A stretch of 21,415 nucleotides of DNA from JADHUC01 sp964617665 (GCA_964617665.1 CAZUAH010000225.1:1-21415); one strand, 5' to 3'; positions 1 to 8,987 are shown, counted from the first letter of the stretch. The notes: generated by a model not told the origin, from the sequence alone. Program-made: numbers and translations.

Positions 1-63
1 AATTACACGATTCGGCCAAGACAATCGGGAAATAGTTGATCCTCACTTTCTAAGTCATTTTGG

Positions 64-2229
64 TCAAACAAACTGCTTTACAATTTCCAATAGCCCCTCG
101 CCTGCAAACGTCGACTTGATCACATACGCATCGGCCCCGACTTCCATCCCTCGACGACGATGCTCTTCGGACTCCATGGACGTGACCAGGATTACCGGAA
201 GACCATGCTTGGCCTTTACCTCGTGCGTCAACTGAAAACCGTCCATTCGCGGCATCACGACGTCCGATACCACCACATCCACCTGGTGGGTGTCCAGCCG
301 ATTCAAAGCGTCCCCACCGTCGATCGCCGTGTGAACCGTATATCCCGCCACCGTTAGAACTTTGCGAAGAATAGCTCGCGTGGTCGGCGAATCGTCCACG
401 ACCAATATGCGGCCCGGGGTTGTCGACTTCTGCAATTCCGGCTTCCAAATTCTCCTCTTGTGCGCGGACAAGCCAGCGGGGTCCAGAACTATCTGCACGC
501 TGCCGTCCGGGCGGATCGTGGCCCCAACGATCCCGGGCATCCCGCGGAGCGGGAAACCCAGCGGCTTTAGCACCACTTCCGCTTCATCCTCCAGATCGTC
601 CACAGCCACGGCCAAATGCCGTCCATCCACGTTCAGAAGAAGGTAGCGCCAAAGCTGCCTGTCGGAGACGAGCATCCCCGCTCCATTTTCCAACACGTCA
701 CGCAGATGCACCCAGCGGATGGGCTCACCATCCAGCGGCAGCACGGTAGTTCCTTCCAACTCTCGCAACTGGCTGCCGCGGACCTGCCCGGTGCGCACGA
801 TCACCGCGCTGGGTATGCCGTACCATTGGTCGCCCGCCGAGACCGTTAGAATGCGAACCGTCGAAACCGTAACGGGAACAGTGATGGCGAACATCGTGCC
901 AACGGATTCACCGGTTCCGGTCGCTTCCTCAGACACATATTCCACATTCCCATGCAAACGCTGCACGGCTTCCAGAACGACGTCAAGTCCGACGCCCCGA
1001 CCGGAGACGGTATCTTCCACCTCTTTCGTCGTAAATCCGGGTTCGAAGAGATATCTGCTAAGTTCCTTGTCCGTCAAGTCGGCCAACTCCACTGCATCCA
1101 TCACGGCCATCTGATTCAGACGTTTGCGAATCTTCTCGAAATCCACACCACGTCCGTCATCTCTTACGGTGATTCGCACCAGATCGCCAAGACGGGATGC
1201 CTCGATTCGGATCAATCCTTTTTCCGGTTTGCCCGTTTGTTGCCGCTCCTGGGCTATTTCGATACCGTGTCCGGCCGCATTACGAATCATATGCAGCAAC
1301 GGGTCCCTCAAAGCCTCGATGACCGCCTTGTCAAGCAAAATGGTCCCGACTTTAGCTTCAAAGCGGATCGACTTCCCAAGGGTTTGCGCAAGTTCTCGGA
1401 CTGCGCGGCGCAGCGATTCGGTCACCAGCGACAGCGGAAGCAGGCGGGCTTGGCGAATATCCGTTTCCAGAGCTTCGAGAAGGAGTTCCTCGTGAACGTG
1501 CCGTTGATGCACGCTACTTTCGATGTAACGGACCTGATCGAGAATCGACGATTGCAGATCGAGGAGATCTTTGATCGCCGATTGTCGACCTTCGACTTCG
1601 TTTCTTGCTTCGACTGGCATCCGCAAGTCGGCGATCGGCAATTGATCCAGTTGTTCGAGCAGGTCTGTCAGTCGGCCTTCCAGATCCTCCGCACCCCGGT
1701 GAGAGATACGCAACTCAGCGGCGAGTGTCAGCATCCGATCCAGATGTTCGGATGAAACGCGGACGGTAAAGCTCTCCTTCGGTGCGCGACCTGCGGTTCG
1801 CGACTTGCGCTTTGGTTTCTCCTCAGTCGGCTCTTCCTTTTCTGCAACCGGGACACTTGGGGGCGGACTGGGAGCATCCGCTACGGTAGACTTCTCGCTC
1901 GGTCCACCCTGCCAACCTTCGAACGCCTCGCGGGCCACATCGAGTTGGCGAAGCGCGGCGTCGATCACCGCTGGATCCACGTGTTGTGGATCATCGCGCA
2001 GAGAAGCCAACGTCGTCTCCAGAACTTGCGACGGCTGCGCTATCGCATCCAACCCCACGCTCCGCGCATCACCTTTCAAACTGTGTGCGTGACGAAACAG
2101 TTCGTTGATGATGGAGGGGCGATCGTCAGGAGAACCAGCCGCTTCCAAGTCCAGGAATCCCTTCTCAAGAGCAGCTAAGTGCTCGCGGGCTTCGTCACGA
2201 AAAATATCGAAGATGGCGTCAGTAGACAT
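64..2229 (-). CDS. cheA: Hybrid chemotaxis histidine kinase CheA fused to a C-terminal receiver domain (WspE/FrzE-like)
   Basis: Central kinase of the chemosensory operon; it should autophosphorylate in response to MCP/CheW arrays and pass phosphate to its own receiver or to an unseen partner. Numbering from the ATG at 2229 (721 aa): an HPt domain with RHAHSLKG places the phospho-accepting His at about residue 49; a short proline/charged linker (about 110-150) stands where CheA often has a P2 domain; then a long dimerisation segment; an ATPase with N box HMIRNAAGHGIE (about 313), G1 DDGRGV, F-box LFEPGFTT and G2 GRGVGLD; a CheW-like domain (about 450-590); and a receiver with the DD pair in LVVDDS, acceptor Asp in VVSDVVMPRMDG (about 656) and Lys in VIKS (about 705). 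A TTG at 2235 is an alternative start; neither start has a strong ribosome site. It is the last gene of the visible operon, 93 bases after the MCP gene. Family call is firm; the specific output is unknown. Confidence 0.96.
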   Translation of the reverse strand: MSTDAIFDIFRDEAREHLAALEKGFLDLEAAGSPDDRPSIINELFRHAHSLKGDARSVGLDAIAQPSQVLETTLASLRDDPQHVDPAVIDAALRQLDVAREAFEGWQGGPSEKSTVADAPSPPPSVPVAEKEEPTEEKPKRKSRTAGRAPKESFTVRVSSEHLDRMLTLAAELRISHRGAEDLEGRLTDLLEQLDQLPIADLRMPVEARNEVEGRQSAIKDLLDLQSSILDQVRYIESSVHQRHVHEELLLEALETDIRQARLLPLSLVTESLRRAVRELAQTLGKSIRFEAKVGTILLDKAVIEALRDPLLHMIRNAAGHGIEIAQERQQTGKPEKGLIRIEASRLGDLVRITVRDDGRGVDFEKIRKRLNQMAVMDAVELADLTDKELSRYLFEPGFTTKEVEDTVSGRGVGLDVVLEAVQRLHGNVEYVSEEATGTGESVGTMFAITVPVTVSTVRILTVSAGDQWYGIPSAVIVRTGQVRGSQLRELEGTTVLPLDGEPIRWVHLRDVLENGAGMLVSDRQLWRYLLLNVDGRHLAVAVDDLEDEAEVVLKPLGFPLRGMPGIVGATIRPDGSVQIVLDPAGLSAHKRRIWKPELQKSTTPGRILVVDDSPTTRAILRKVLTVAGYTVHTAIDGGDALNRLDTHQVDVVVSDVVMPRMDGFQLTHEVKAKHGLPVILVTSMESEEHRRRGMEVGADAYVIKSTFAGEGLLEIVKQFV

Positions 2230-2322
2230 TTTCAATTCTTGATTGTTGACTCACGATGAATGGAGCCTTCGATCTGCGATCGCAACCTCCAACCAAATCG
2301 GAGATCTGTAACCCAGCTTCCC

Positions 2323-4278
2323 TCATGTATGGAATCTGGCCAACGTGTCGTTAAGTGTTCCCATCTGCTCGTCGATTGCCGTGATTGACTTCTGCGTCTG
2401 CTGAGCGGCGGCCAGTGCCTCACTGGACGCCGTGTCGACCTGCGCAATCCCGTTTGCGAGATCCGTAATTCCGCGTTCTTGGTCAACGGCGCCGGCCGCG
2501 ATCTGCCTCATGGCCTCTGTCGTCTGTGACACGGCCGTAGCGATCTCATCGAGCGCCTCCGTGACCCGTTTCACAGTCTTGCCGGACTCTTCCGAGAGCG
2601 AACTTCCCTGTTCAATCATCGTCACGACCAAACGCATGGATTTCTCCGTTTCGCCAATTGTGGATTCGATTCGCCCCGCAGCTTCCTTCGATTGGTTGGC
2701 CAATTCGCGGACTTGCGTGGCCACCACAGCAAAGCCGCGGCCTTCCTCGCCAGCGCGGGCAGCCTCGATCGAGGCGTTCAACGACAGCAGCTTGGTCTGT
2801 TCAGCGATTTCGTTCACGGTGGTCGTAATCTCGTTGATCCGATGCATCTGCTCGGATAGGTCCAAGACCGTTTCGCCCGCCGCTCGGGCGTTCTCTCGAA
2901 CCTGATCAATCGTGGCCACCGACTCTCGTGTCAGCTCGCGGCCCTCGCTCGAACGGCTGCCGGTTTCCTCCGCGGCCTCTCGCACGGCGCGTGCGCGGTC
3001 GGCGAACTCCTGCATCGTCGCCTTGAACTCCTGTGCTACGGTCGTGATCTGGTTAACCGCGGTGGCAGACTCTGTCAAGCTGGTCACTTGGTGCTGAGTG
3101 CCGGCGGCGATTTCGCTGCTGGCCGTGGCTACTTCTGCGGTCATCGCCTTGCTTTCGGCCAATACGTCGTGCAACGACGCGACCATTCGATTGAACGCCG
3201 CGGCAAGTTGACCGATTTCGTCAGAGGATTCGGCGAGACTGGGATTCCGCAGATCGCCGCGGGCAATCGAAGCCGTCGCGTCGACCATATCCTTGAGTGG
3301 CCGCGTGATACGCCGTTGGATCACCGCCGACGTGGAAACACCGAACACCAGACCAACAATGCTCGACAGCAGAATGGCCATAACCGCGAAGTCGGACGAT
3401 CGTTTCGCTGCGTCGCCCGTCGCTCGCACATAGTCGGCAATCAACGGCTTCTCTTGTTTCAGGATGCGATCAGCTTCCGCTACGTGCTCGCGGAAATTCG
3501 TCATGGCTTTTGCGATTCGATCCGTCTTGGCGACAAATCGGTCACCTATCTTCTTAAGACTCGCGAGATCATCTGCAAGTTGATCGAGCACCTGAACTTC
3601 CTCGGCTGCGGGAGCTGTATCTCGATACAAATCGAGCGCACGCTGGAACTCTTGCCGCAGATCGCCCAGCGTCTTCTGGAGTTCGGGATCGGGTGCCATC
3701 ATGTAGGATTCGTAGATCGAACGAATGCTCTGGATGTCGGCCTTCATCTCTAGGGCAGCCTTCAGCTTTTGGACCGTCGACCTCTCCGTTGTCTGCTCTG
3801 TCGAGTCTTCCGCCGACTTCTGCAAATGCTCGCCAATCAACTCGCTCATTGCCCTCCCATAGTCTCGGATAATCGTATGATCTGTAACTCGCTGATCGGC
3901 CAGACTCATGATATCGTCACCAGTGGCTTCGAAACTCTTGTAGGCGGAGTTGACTTCATTGCCCAGTCGCTTCTGCTCCTGCGTGACGGCAAGCTGCTCG
4001 ACAACTCTGTAGTTCGCTTGAAAGCTCTTCTGGGAATCCTTGGCGTACTTCATGTCCTCGAAATCTCGCGTCTCCACGTAAGACACAACACCACGGACCG
4101 TCTTCAAGGCGTTGATCTCCATTTCTTGTACGGCCTGTTGAAGTGGGCCGGCCACTTCCGCCGTCTGCGTCCGGGCGGCAGAAACGTTGACGATTTGTAG
4201 ATAGGCAACCAAACCCGCCATTACGAACAGAACGATTAGGATTCCAAAGCCCAGATAAAGTAACCTGGAAATGGTCAT
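2323..4278 (-). CDS. Methyl-accepting chemotaxis protein with large helical periplasmic sensor, HAMP and signalling domain
   Basis: Inner-membrane chemoreceptor of 651 aa. A first membrane helix (about residues 5-29) is followed by some 265 mostly helical, charged periplasmic residues. This size and character fit a helical bimodular (HBM-like) sensor, though no ligand residues can be identified. A second helix lies at about 297-320, then a HAMP domain (RRITRPLKDMV ... DEIGQLAAAFNRM) and the MCP coiled-coil domain with its conserved hairpin tip at about 490-532 (EIAEQTKLLSLNASIEAAR, GRGFAVVA). I chose the ATG at 4278, which has GGAG 11 bases upstream; a TTG at 4302 would add eight residues. 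It lies 29 bases after the second cheW and 93 before cheA, so it is almost certainly co-transcribed. Its tip is identical over 59 residues to that of the MCP at 9612-11168, while the sensors differ completely. Confidence 0.95.
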   Translation of the reverse strand: MTISRLLYLGFGILIVLFVMAGLVAYLQIVNVSAARTQTAEVAGPLQQAVQEMEINALKTVRGVVSYVETRDFEDMKYAKDSQKSFQANYRVVEQLAVTQEQKRLGNEVNSAYKSFEATGDDIMSLADQRVTDHTIIRDYGRAMSELIGEHLQKSAEDSTEQTTERSTVQKLKAALEMKADIQSIRSIYESYMMAPDPELQKTLGDLRQEFQRALDLYRDTAPAAEEVQVLDQLADDLASLKKIGDRFVAKTDRIAKAMTNFREHVAEADRILKQEKPLIADYVRATGDAAKRSSDFAVMAILLSSIVGLVFGVSTSAVIQRRITRPLKDMVDATASIARGDLRNPSLAESSDEIGQLAAAFNRMVASLHDVLAESKAMTAEVATASSEIAAGTQHQVTSLTESATAVNQITTVAQEFKATMQEFADRARAVREAAEETGSRSSEGRELTRESVATIDQVRENARAAGETVLDLSEQMHRINEITTTVNEIAEQTKLLSLNASIEAARAGEEGRGFAVVATQVRELANQSKEAAGRIESTIGETEKSMRLVVTMIEQGSSLSEESGKTVKRVTEALDEIATAVSQTTEAMRQIAAGAVDQERGITDLANGIAQVDTASSEALAAAQQTQKSITAIDEQMGTLNDTLARFHT

Positions 4279-4307
4279 GTTGCGTGCTACTCCATCTTTC
4301 AATGCTG

Positions 4308-4973
4308 CTATGCGATACCTCGTGCCCTCTGTCGTCTGAAATCCGCCAGCCTTGCGTCTCGCAACACCTCGTCCATACGCAGGATCAATCGATTCTTATC
4401 GTGCACGCCCGCAATCCACGCATCGGGAATGTCGCCGGGTAGTTCGGGGGCAGCTTTCAACTCGTCCACCGGAACGCTCACGATGTCCTCGATCTCCCCC
4501 GCGACTACCGCAATTCGCGTGCTCGCGGCCTCGACGACAATACACACGTTCAAATCGGCCAGGCCCAACTCCGGCGCTTCAAAAAGCCGTTCCAGGTCCA
4601 ACAGCGCCAAAACCGCCCCTCGCCAATGAATCACGCCTGGAATAAAGGTCGGCGATCCCGGCACGGAGGCGAATTGATCCAGCGACTTGATTTCGAGGAT
4701 TTCATTGATGGGAATGCCGTACCGTTGACGTCTCTGGTTGAAGGCTACGAAAGTGCATACGTTGCCATCGCCACCCCGCTTTTCTTCCACACGTCGGCGA
4801 AGGAACTTGGCGCGGGCAGCCAATTTCCTGCCCAACACCTCCGGGTCGACTTCCTGGGAGCTGGAAGCCGCCATCTCGTCCATGCGGCTGCGCAAACGAT
4901 CCCAGATCGTTGGATTCTCGATTGTCGACTGCTGATCGTCGACGCGATCTGATTCAGATCGACGCTCTTGCAT
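4308..4973 (-). CDS. cheW: CheW-family coupling protein with N-terminal extension (WspD-like)
   Basis: Adaptor that links MCPs to CheA, 221 aa. The CheW fold occupies about residues 70-215 (VCTFVAFNQRRQRYGIPI, then FIPGVIHWRGAVLALLDLERLF and IVSVPVDELKAAPE). In front is a charged extension (IWDRLRSRMDEM..., KLAARAKFLRRR) of the kind seen in the second CheW of Wsp-type operons. Start: ATG at 4973 with AAGGGA nine bases upstream. Oddity: the first 20 or so residues include DDQQSTIEN, which looks like translated intergenic repeat DNA (see finding), so conserved sequence may begin only at IWDRL. It is 29 bases after the upstream MCP gene and 29 before the next. The combination of two CheW genes, CheR-TPR and CheA-REC is the classic set for Wsp-like systems. 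Confidence 0.93.
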   Translation of the reverse strand: MQERRSESDRVDDQQSTIENPTIWDRLRSRMDEMAASSSQEVDPEVLGRKLAARAKFLRRRVEEKRGGDGNVCTFVAFNQRRQRYGIPINEILEIKSLDQFASVPGSPTFIPGVIHWRGAVLALLDLERLFEAPELGLADLNVCIVVEAASTRIAVVAGEIEDIVSVPVDELKAAPELPGDIPDAWIAGVHDKNRLILRMDEVLRDARLADFRRQRARGIA

Positions 4974-5002
4974 GGTACAAGTCCCTTCCAGTTGGCAATC
5001 CG

Positions 5003-6817
5003 TCAGGTCTCGACGGTCTCTTGTAGCGTCTGCGCAAGCGCATGCAGATCCGCCGCCGCTTGCTGCAATTGCTTGGTGCTTGTCGACGTTTCCTCTGCGC
5101 CCGTGCGCACAAGATGTATCCCCTCGGTCACTTGCTCGATTCCGCTCTGCTGTTCGCCAGTTGCATGGACGATTTGCTGTAGCGACCTTGCGTTTTCCTG
5201 AATGGTGTCCGTCAAGTCTCGAATCGTCTGCTCGGTAATCTGCGTCGTTTGTTTGCCCGAAGTTGTTCCCGTAACCACTTCATCGGTCAAGACTGCCGAA
5301 GTCTCGATGGCCTGCCGGATGTCCTCCAGAATCGCCCTGATTCGGCCTGTGGACGCTTTCGACTCGTCGGCCAATTCCTTCATTTGTTTCGCGACGACGG
5401 CGAAACCGCTGCCCTCCACGCCCGAACGGGCCGCTTCGATCGAAGCGTTCAGGGCCAGCATCTTTGTCTGTTCAGCAATCTCGCTGGACGTGACGATGAT
5501 TTCGGTAATCGATTGGGTCTTTTCGCTGCATTGCTGGATCTTCTCCGCCAGAGCCATCACCTGTTCCTGTATGGCATCCATGCTGTGCGTCATCTCCTGC
5601 ACAGCATTATGCCCCGCTTCGCCGGCCGTCAAAGCGGCTTCGGCGCTGGAACCCAACTGACTGGCGTGTTCGGAGACTTGCCGGCCGCTCTGACTGATTT
5701 CATCCATAGTGGTCGAGACCTCTTGCAGCGAGGAAACCTGCTCGGCCGCGCTGGCCACCTGCTGCTCGGTCGCTGCAACTATCTCGCTCCCGGATCTTGC
5801 CAGTTGATGAACCACGTCTCGAGTCCGGAGGTTTTGTCGCTGCAACTGCTCGGTCGTTTCGTTCGACGACGCATTGGCCCGTCTCAGCGCCTGATACGTT
5901 TGCCGGTAATCCAAGATGAGCCCTCCCAGCGGAACCAGATACGCGATTATCTTCAGGAAATGTGCCACATGGAAATGGTTGTCGAACAGCGCAGTCGAGC
6001 CAAAGGACATATGCAATTGCGTCGCGACTTGGGGGATGACGCTGACGATCAGCGCAAGTGAAAACAGACTGGGATACTTCCGGTGAAACACTGGGAAGAC
6101 GACAAACCCCGCCACGAGGAACAGAATTAGCGGTACAACGTCCCAGGGACGCGTGATTAGCGAGTCAGGAAACATGGTCTGTGGTAGACGGCTGCTGGCA
6201 GCACAGAAGTGAACGATCAAATAGGAAAGCAGCAAGAACACGCCGCTTGTGATCAATAGGAACTTCAGATCTCCTCGTTGGTCCCTCCCAACCGGGCGGT
6301 CCCAAACTAGAAAGATGCCGGCACCGACAATCAGAATCCCCGCGTTGAAGGTGCGGCTGATCGCCCAGGTGAACGGGATCAAGCTTCGGTTGTCCGCCAC
6401 GGCCGCTATCAAGCGGTCGGCGGCCAGAGTATGAAACGCATCCACCATCCCCGCACAAAACAACGCCATCCCAATGATCGGCGTAGTGATGTTTCCGGTC
6501 ATTCGGTAGTGAGTGAATGCCAATATGACGGCAAAAATCGCCGCACAGTGGGCAAACAGCTCGAAAATCGTGTGGACGAATGGTCCGGGCAGGGCGTGGA
6601 ACATGGCGTCCAACAGTTGAGGTTCGTCCAATTCTGGGGCTACAGCCGGATCCAAGGATTCTCCACGAGATGCGAAATCCGCTCCGCAAAGATTCAGCAG
6701 GAACGGCAGGACGCAGATTGCGATCACCCCGCCGATAAAGACGTTCGGAAGCCTGACTTCGCCGCCCGTAGCCCGCTGCCCGCCGACTTGTTCTGATCCG
6801 GATGTTGAAGCGTTCAT
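5003..6817 (-). CDS. Methyl-accepting chemotaxis protein with eight-helix integral-membrane sensor (MASE3-like), no HAMP
   Basis: Chemoreceptor of 604 aa whose input module is embedded in the membrane. About eight hydrophobic helices lie between residues 25 and 303; the motifs DAFHTLAADRLI and HFLKIIAYLVPLGGLILDY resemble MASE3-type sensor regions found on kinases and cyclases, but that name is tentative. The membrane block runs straight into a coiled coil (about 305-345) without a recognisable HAMP domain. The MCP hairpin tip follows at about 446-490 (SEIAEQTKMLALNASIEAAR, GSGFAVVAKQMKELADESK). Start: ATG at 6817 with AAAGGA eight bases upstream; the nearby ATG at 6826 sits too close to that site. 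The gene is 32 bases after cheR and 29 before the second cheW. The signal sensed is unknown; an embedded or lipid-phase cue is possible. Confidence 0.93.
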   Translation of the reverse strand: MNASTSGSEQVGGQRATGGEVRLPNVFIGGVIAICVLPFLLNLCGADFASRGESLDPAVAPELDEPQLLDAMFHALPGPFVHTIFELFAHCAAIFAVILAFTHYRMTGNITTPIIGMALFCAGMVDAFHTLAADRLIAAVADNRSLIPFTWAISRTFNAGILIVGAGIFLVWDRPVGRDQRGDLKFLLITSGVFLLLSYLIVHFCAASSRLPQTMFPDSLITRPWDVVPLILFLVAGFVVFPVFHRKYPSLFSLALIVSVIPQVATQLHMSFGSTALFDNHFHVAHFLKIIAYLVPLGGLILDYRQTYQALRRANASSNETTEQLQRQNLRTRDVVHQLARSGSEIVAATEQQVASAAEQVSSLQEVSTTMDEISQSGRQVSEHASQLGSSAEAALTAGEAGHNAVQEMTHSMDAIQEQVMALAEKIQQCSEKTQSITEIIVTSSEIAEQTKMLALNASIEAARSGVEGSGFAVVAKQMKELADESKASTGRIRAILEDIRQAIETSAVLTDEVVTGTTSGKQTTQITEQTIRDLTDTIQENARSLQQIVHATGEQQSGIEQVTEGIHLVRTGAEETSTSTKQLQQAAADLHALAQTLQETVET

Positions 6818-6849
6818 CGCCACCATCCTTTCAATACGCAGACTGCAAA

Positions 6850-8370
6850 TCAGAATCCTAGTATCATCTCGGCCATCTCTCTTAGACGACCATAGCAAAC
6901 GCCGTCACTGTGTTCGACCAGTCCATGTGGATCACTATTCCGCGTCAGGTCCAGGACCGTCCGCATGCTCCGACTCGCGCTGCGGGCATCGCCCCTTTCT
7001 TGTTGGACTAATGCGAGGTGAAAGTGGGCAATGGCACACCTGCGGTCAACATACAATGCACGTCGGTAGTCCCTCTCTGCTTCGTCGAAGTCCCCCGTCT
7101 CCTCAGCCAGACTCGCCTTCAACAAATGCGCTTCGATCAGTAGAGGCTCGTCTTTCACGCATTTCTCCAACACGCCCCTAGCTCTGTGGATGTCGGCACA
7201 ACTAACAAGGTGCAAGGCATGCTGCAATCTAGCGGCCGCCCGCTCTTTCCGCCCGGGTACCGCATCGATGTCCTGTTCTGTTTCCGTGAGTTCCTGTCGA
7301 GTCAAGCGATGATCGATGTGTTCCGGAGCCGAAAGTGTCGCTCGCAGTTTGGCATCCTCCGCGCGCGCCTCCTCTGGCAACTTCAACTCGGGTCCCGACT
7401 GCGGTGGCGTTGGTGCAGTCGGAATCTGCCGCTTTGCGGGAAAGACCGGTGACGGCAATGCGGGCAGCATGGGCGTTGTCACTTTCGGCGGCGGTAACTC
7501 GCCCGCCCGTACCTCCTGCCTCTTCCGGTAGAAGACAGCCTGGTCGAAACGTTCTACTTCGAATTGGCGGGTTGCCGCCACATTAAGCTCGGTTTCCCCC
7601 AGCAACAGCCAACCGCCTGGTCTCAGCGCGCGATGGAATCTCTCGACGATCGCGTCGACGATGGCCGGCTTAAGATAGATGGCCACGTTGCGGAACAGAA
7701 TGAGATCAAGCCCCAACGTACCGTTCAAAGGAGAAGGGAATACGTCCTTGACCAGATTCAGGTAGTTGAAGCGGACGTGCTCGCGAATCTTCGGCACCAA
7801 GTGGTACTCGTCGCCTTGACGAACGAAGTATGTGCGGTCTTGGTGGATATCCGTTCCGCGGAACGACCATTGCCGATAGCGACCGAGGCGAGCCTGTTCC
7901 AGAAACTCTGGATTCAGGTCCGTTGCCAAGATTGACACGTGCCACTGTTCTTTGTCTGCCACCAAGTCGTCCAGCAGGATAGCTACCGAGTAGGGTTCCT
8001 CGCCCGTTGAACAGCCCGCCGTCCAGACGCGGATTTCTTTGTTGGTATCGTTTTCGTGGAGGATTAGGGGAATGACATCTTCGGCCAACGCCCGGAAATG
8101 ATGCTCGTTGCGGAAGAAGAAGGTCTCGCCCACCGTCAGTTCAGCAGTGAGGCGATCCAGGAACGGCTCTTCGCGATTGGGATGAGCCAGTATCTGCTGA
8201 AGATGTTTGGCCGGTTTCTCCGCAGCTAGTACTTTCTCTGTGGCATCACGCAGTCGCGAAAGGCGACTTCCGGAGAGATCCATGCCAGTCTCTGCTTCGG
8301 CCAACTCGCGAAGCCGTTGCCACAGCGTGGCGTCGCTGTCTTTCGATCTCACACCATCGATTGAAGACAT
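6850..8370 (-). CDS. cheR: CheR-type MCP glutamate methyltransferase with C-terminal TPR (WspC/FrzF-like)
   Basis: Cytoplasmic SAM-dependent methyltransferase that would methylate glutamates on the MCPs of this cluster, 506 aa. An N-terminal helical domain (about 15-75) precedes the catalytic fold: ELTVGETFFFRNEHHF (about 77-92), the SAM-binding GCSTGEEPYS (about 119-128), ATDLNPEFLEQA (about 149-160), and LILFRNVAIYLKP with RALRPGGWLLLGETE (about 223-261). A proline-rich linker (about 290-345) leads to tetratricopeptide repeats (about 375-475, for example AHLLKASLAEETGDFDEAE and AHFHLALVQQERGD) and a conserved tail (HSDGVCYGRLREMAE). CheR-TPR fusions are typical of Wsp- and Frz-type systems. 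The start is uncertain: ATG at 8370 is taken, with TTG at 8391 as alternative; neither has a clear ribosome site. It lies 57 bases after the first cheW. Confidence 0.94.
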   Translation of the reverse strand: MSSIDGVRSKDSDATLWQRLRELAEAETGMDLSGSRLSRLRDATEKVLAAEKPAKHLQQILAHPNREEPFLDRLTAELTVGETFFFRNEHHFRALAEDVIPLILHENDTNKEIRVWTAGCSTGEEPYSVAILLDDLVADKEQWHVSILATDLNPEFLEQARLGRYRQWSFRGTDIHQDRTYFVRQGDEYHLVPKIREHVRFNYLNLVKDVFPSPLNGTLGLDLILFRNVAIYLKPAIVDAIVERFHRALRPGGWLLLGETELNVAATRQFEVERFDQAVFYRKRQEVRAGELPPPKVTTPMLPALPSPVFPAKRQIPTAPTPPQSGPELKLPEEARAEDAKLRATLSAPEHIDHRLTRQELTETEQDIDAVPGRKERAAARLQHALHLVSCADIHRARGVLEKCVKDEPLLIEAHLLKASLAEETGDFDEAERDYRRALYVDRRCAIAHFHLALVQQERGDARSASRSMRTVLDLTRNSDPHGLVEHSDGVCYGRLREMAEMILGF

Positions 8371-8427
8371 GCTAATCGTCGGCTCAACCAAGACACTTAG
8401 TCGTCAATCAGCGAACGCAAATGGTCA

Positions 8428-8910
8428 TCAAGTCGTACGAGGCACCCCGTCCAACGCGTCCGACTCATTCTGGGCGAGGAGTCGTTCTGGATCCAGTATC
8501 CTTATTACTTCGTCCTCCAACTCGACAATACCTGCAAAGAAGCCTGCAGACGCGCCGATGGCCTCGGCGGACACCATCGAAGCTTGGCCCAAATCGAGCA
8601 GGTCCCTGGCTTCGTCCACTTCAACTCCAATTAACCTTCCTTCAAGTCGAACGCAAACGATATGAGGTTCAGGAACTCGACGGTGGCCTCCGAGCCCCAA
8701 ACGTTCCCCAGCGTCAAGCACAGGTATCAAATGGCCTCGCACCGAAATCACTCCTCGAACGAACGCGGGGCACTGTGGAATCGTCTCGATCGGTAGCGCC
8801 GGCAGAACCTCTTCCACCCACTCGATTGGAATCCCGTGCAGTTTTTCGCCCAAGAGCACAATCAACACCACTGTACCGGCCCTGCGCCGTTCTGTAGTTG
8901 ATTCCGTCAT
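8428..8910 (-). CDS. cheW: CheW-family coupling protein (WspB-like position)
   Basis: First gene of the chemosensory operon, 160 aa, essentially a lone CheW domain. Visible features are VVLIVLLGEKLHGIPIEWVEEV (about 14-35, strand and binding groove), FVRGVISVRGHLIPVLDAGERL (the typical GxxxxRGxxxPVxD core) and GVEVDEARDLLDL. A short polar N-terminus (MTESTTERRR) precedes it. The ATG at 8910 has only a modest ribosome site (a GAGA about seven bases upstream). In Wsp operons the first CheW stands directly before the CheR-TPR gene, as here. The promoter of the operon should lie in 8911-8990, where no convincing -35/-10 pair was found. A small divergent ORF begins at 8988. Confidence 0.93.
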   Translation of the reverse strand: MTESTTERRRAGTVVLIVLLGEKLHGIPIEWVEEVLPALPIETIPQCPAFVRGVISVRGHLIPVLDAGERLGLGGHRRVPEPHIVCVRLEGRLIGVEVDEARDLLDLGQASMVSAEAIGASAGFFAGIVELEDEVIRILDPERLLAQNESDALDGVPRTT

Positions 8911-8970
8911 ACCTGATCTCGCCGTATCCCGATTCTATTACTCAACGGAGTGCTGTTACAGACACCTCTC

Positions 8971-8987
8971 GTTGGCAAGGAGCCAAC
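8971..8987 (+). promoter_or_regulatory. Small inverted repeat with the ribosome binding site in its loop
   Basis: GTTGGC (8971-8976) and GCCAAC (8982-8987) are perfect complements separated by AAGGA. With the following G, this loop forms the AAGGAG ribosome site of the small ORF whose ATG is at 8988. The structure could present or hide the site in mRNA, or act as a DNA operator between the divergent small gene and the cheW operon. Only the sequence symmetry is observed; any function is inferred. Confidence 0.45.

Noticed and set aside
1..46. Possible start of a further operon gene after cheA (minus-strand GTG at 46 with an open frame to the edge)
   Set aside because: Only 15 codons are visible, there is no ribosome site, and the residues do not show the usual CheB start. 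Too little to call.
952..1755. Plus-strand open frame of 267 codons opposite cheA
   Set aside because: It mirrors the conserved ATPase and dimerisation regions of cheA; its translation is low-complexity shadow sequence.
8898..8987. Longer form of the small plus-strand ORF starting at 8898
   Set aside because: It would overlap the cheW start, has no ribosome site, and its extra residues look random compared with the part after the ATG at 8988.
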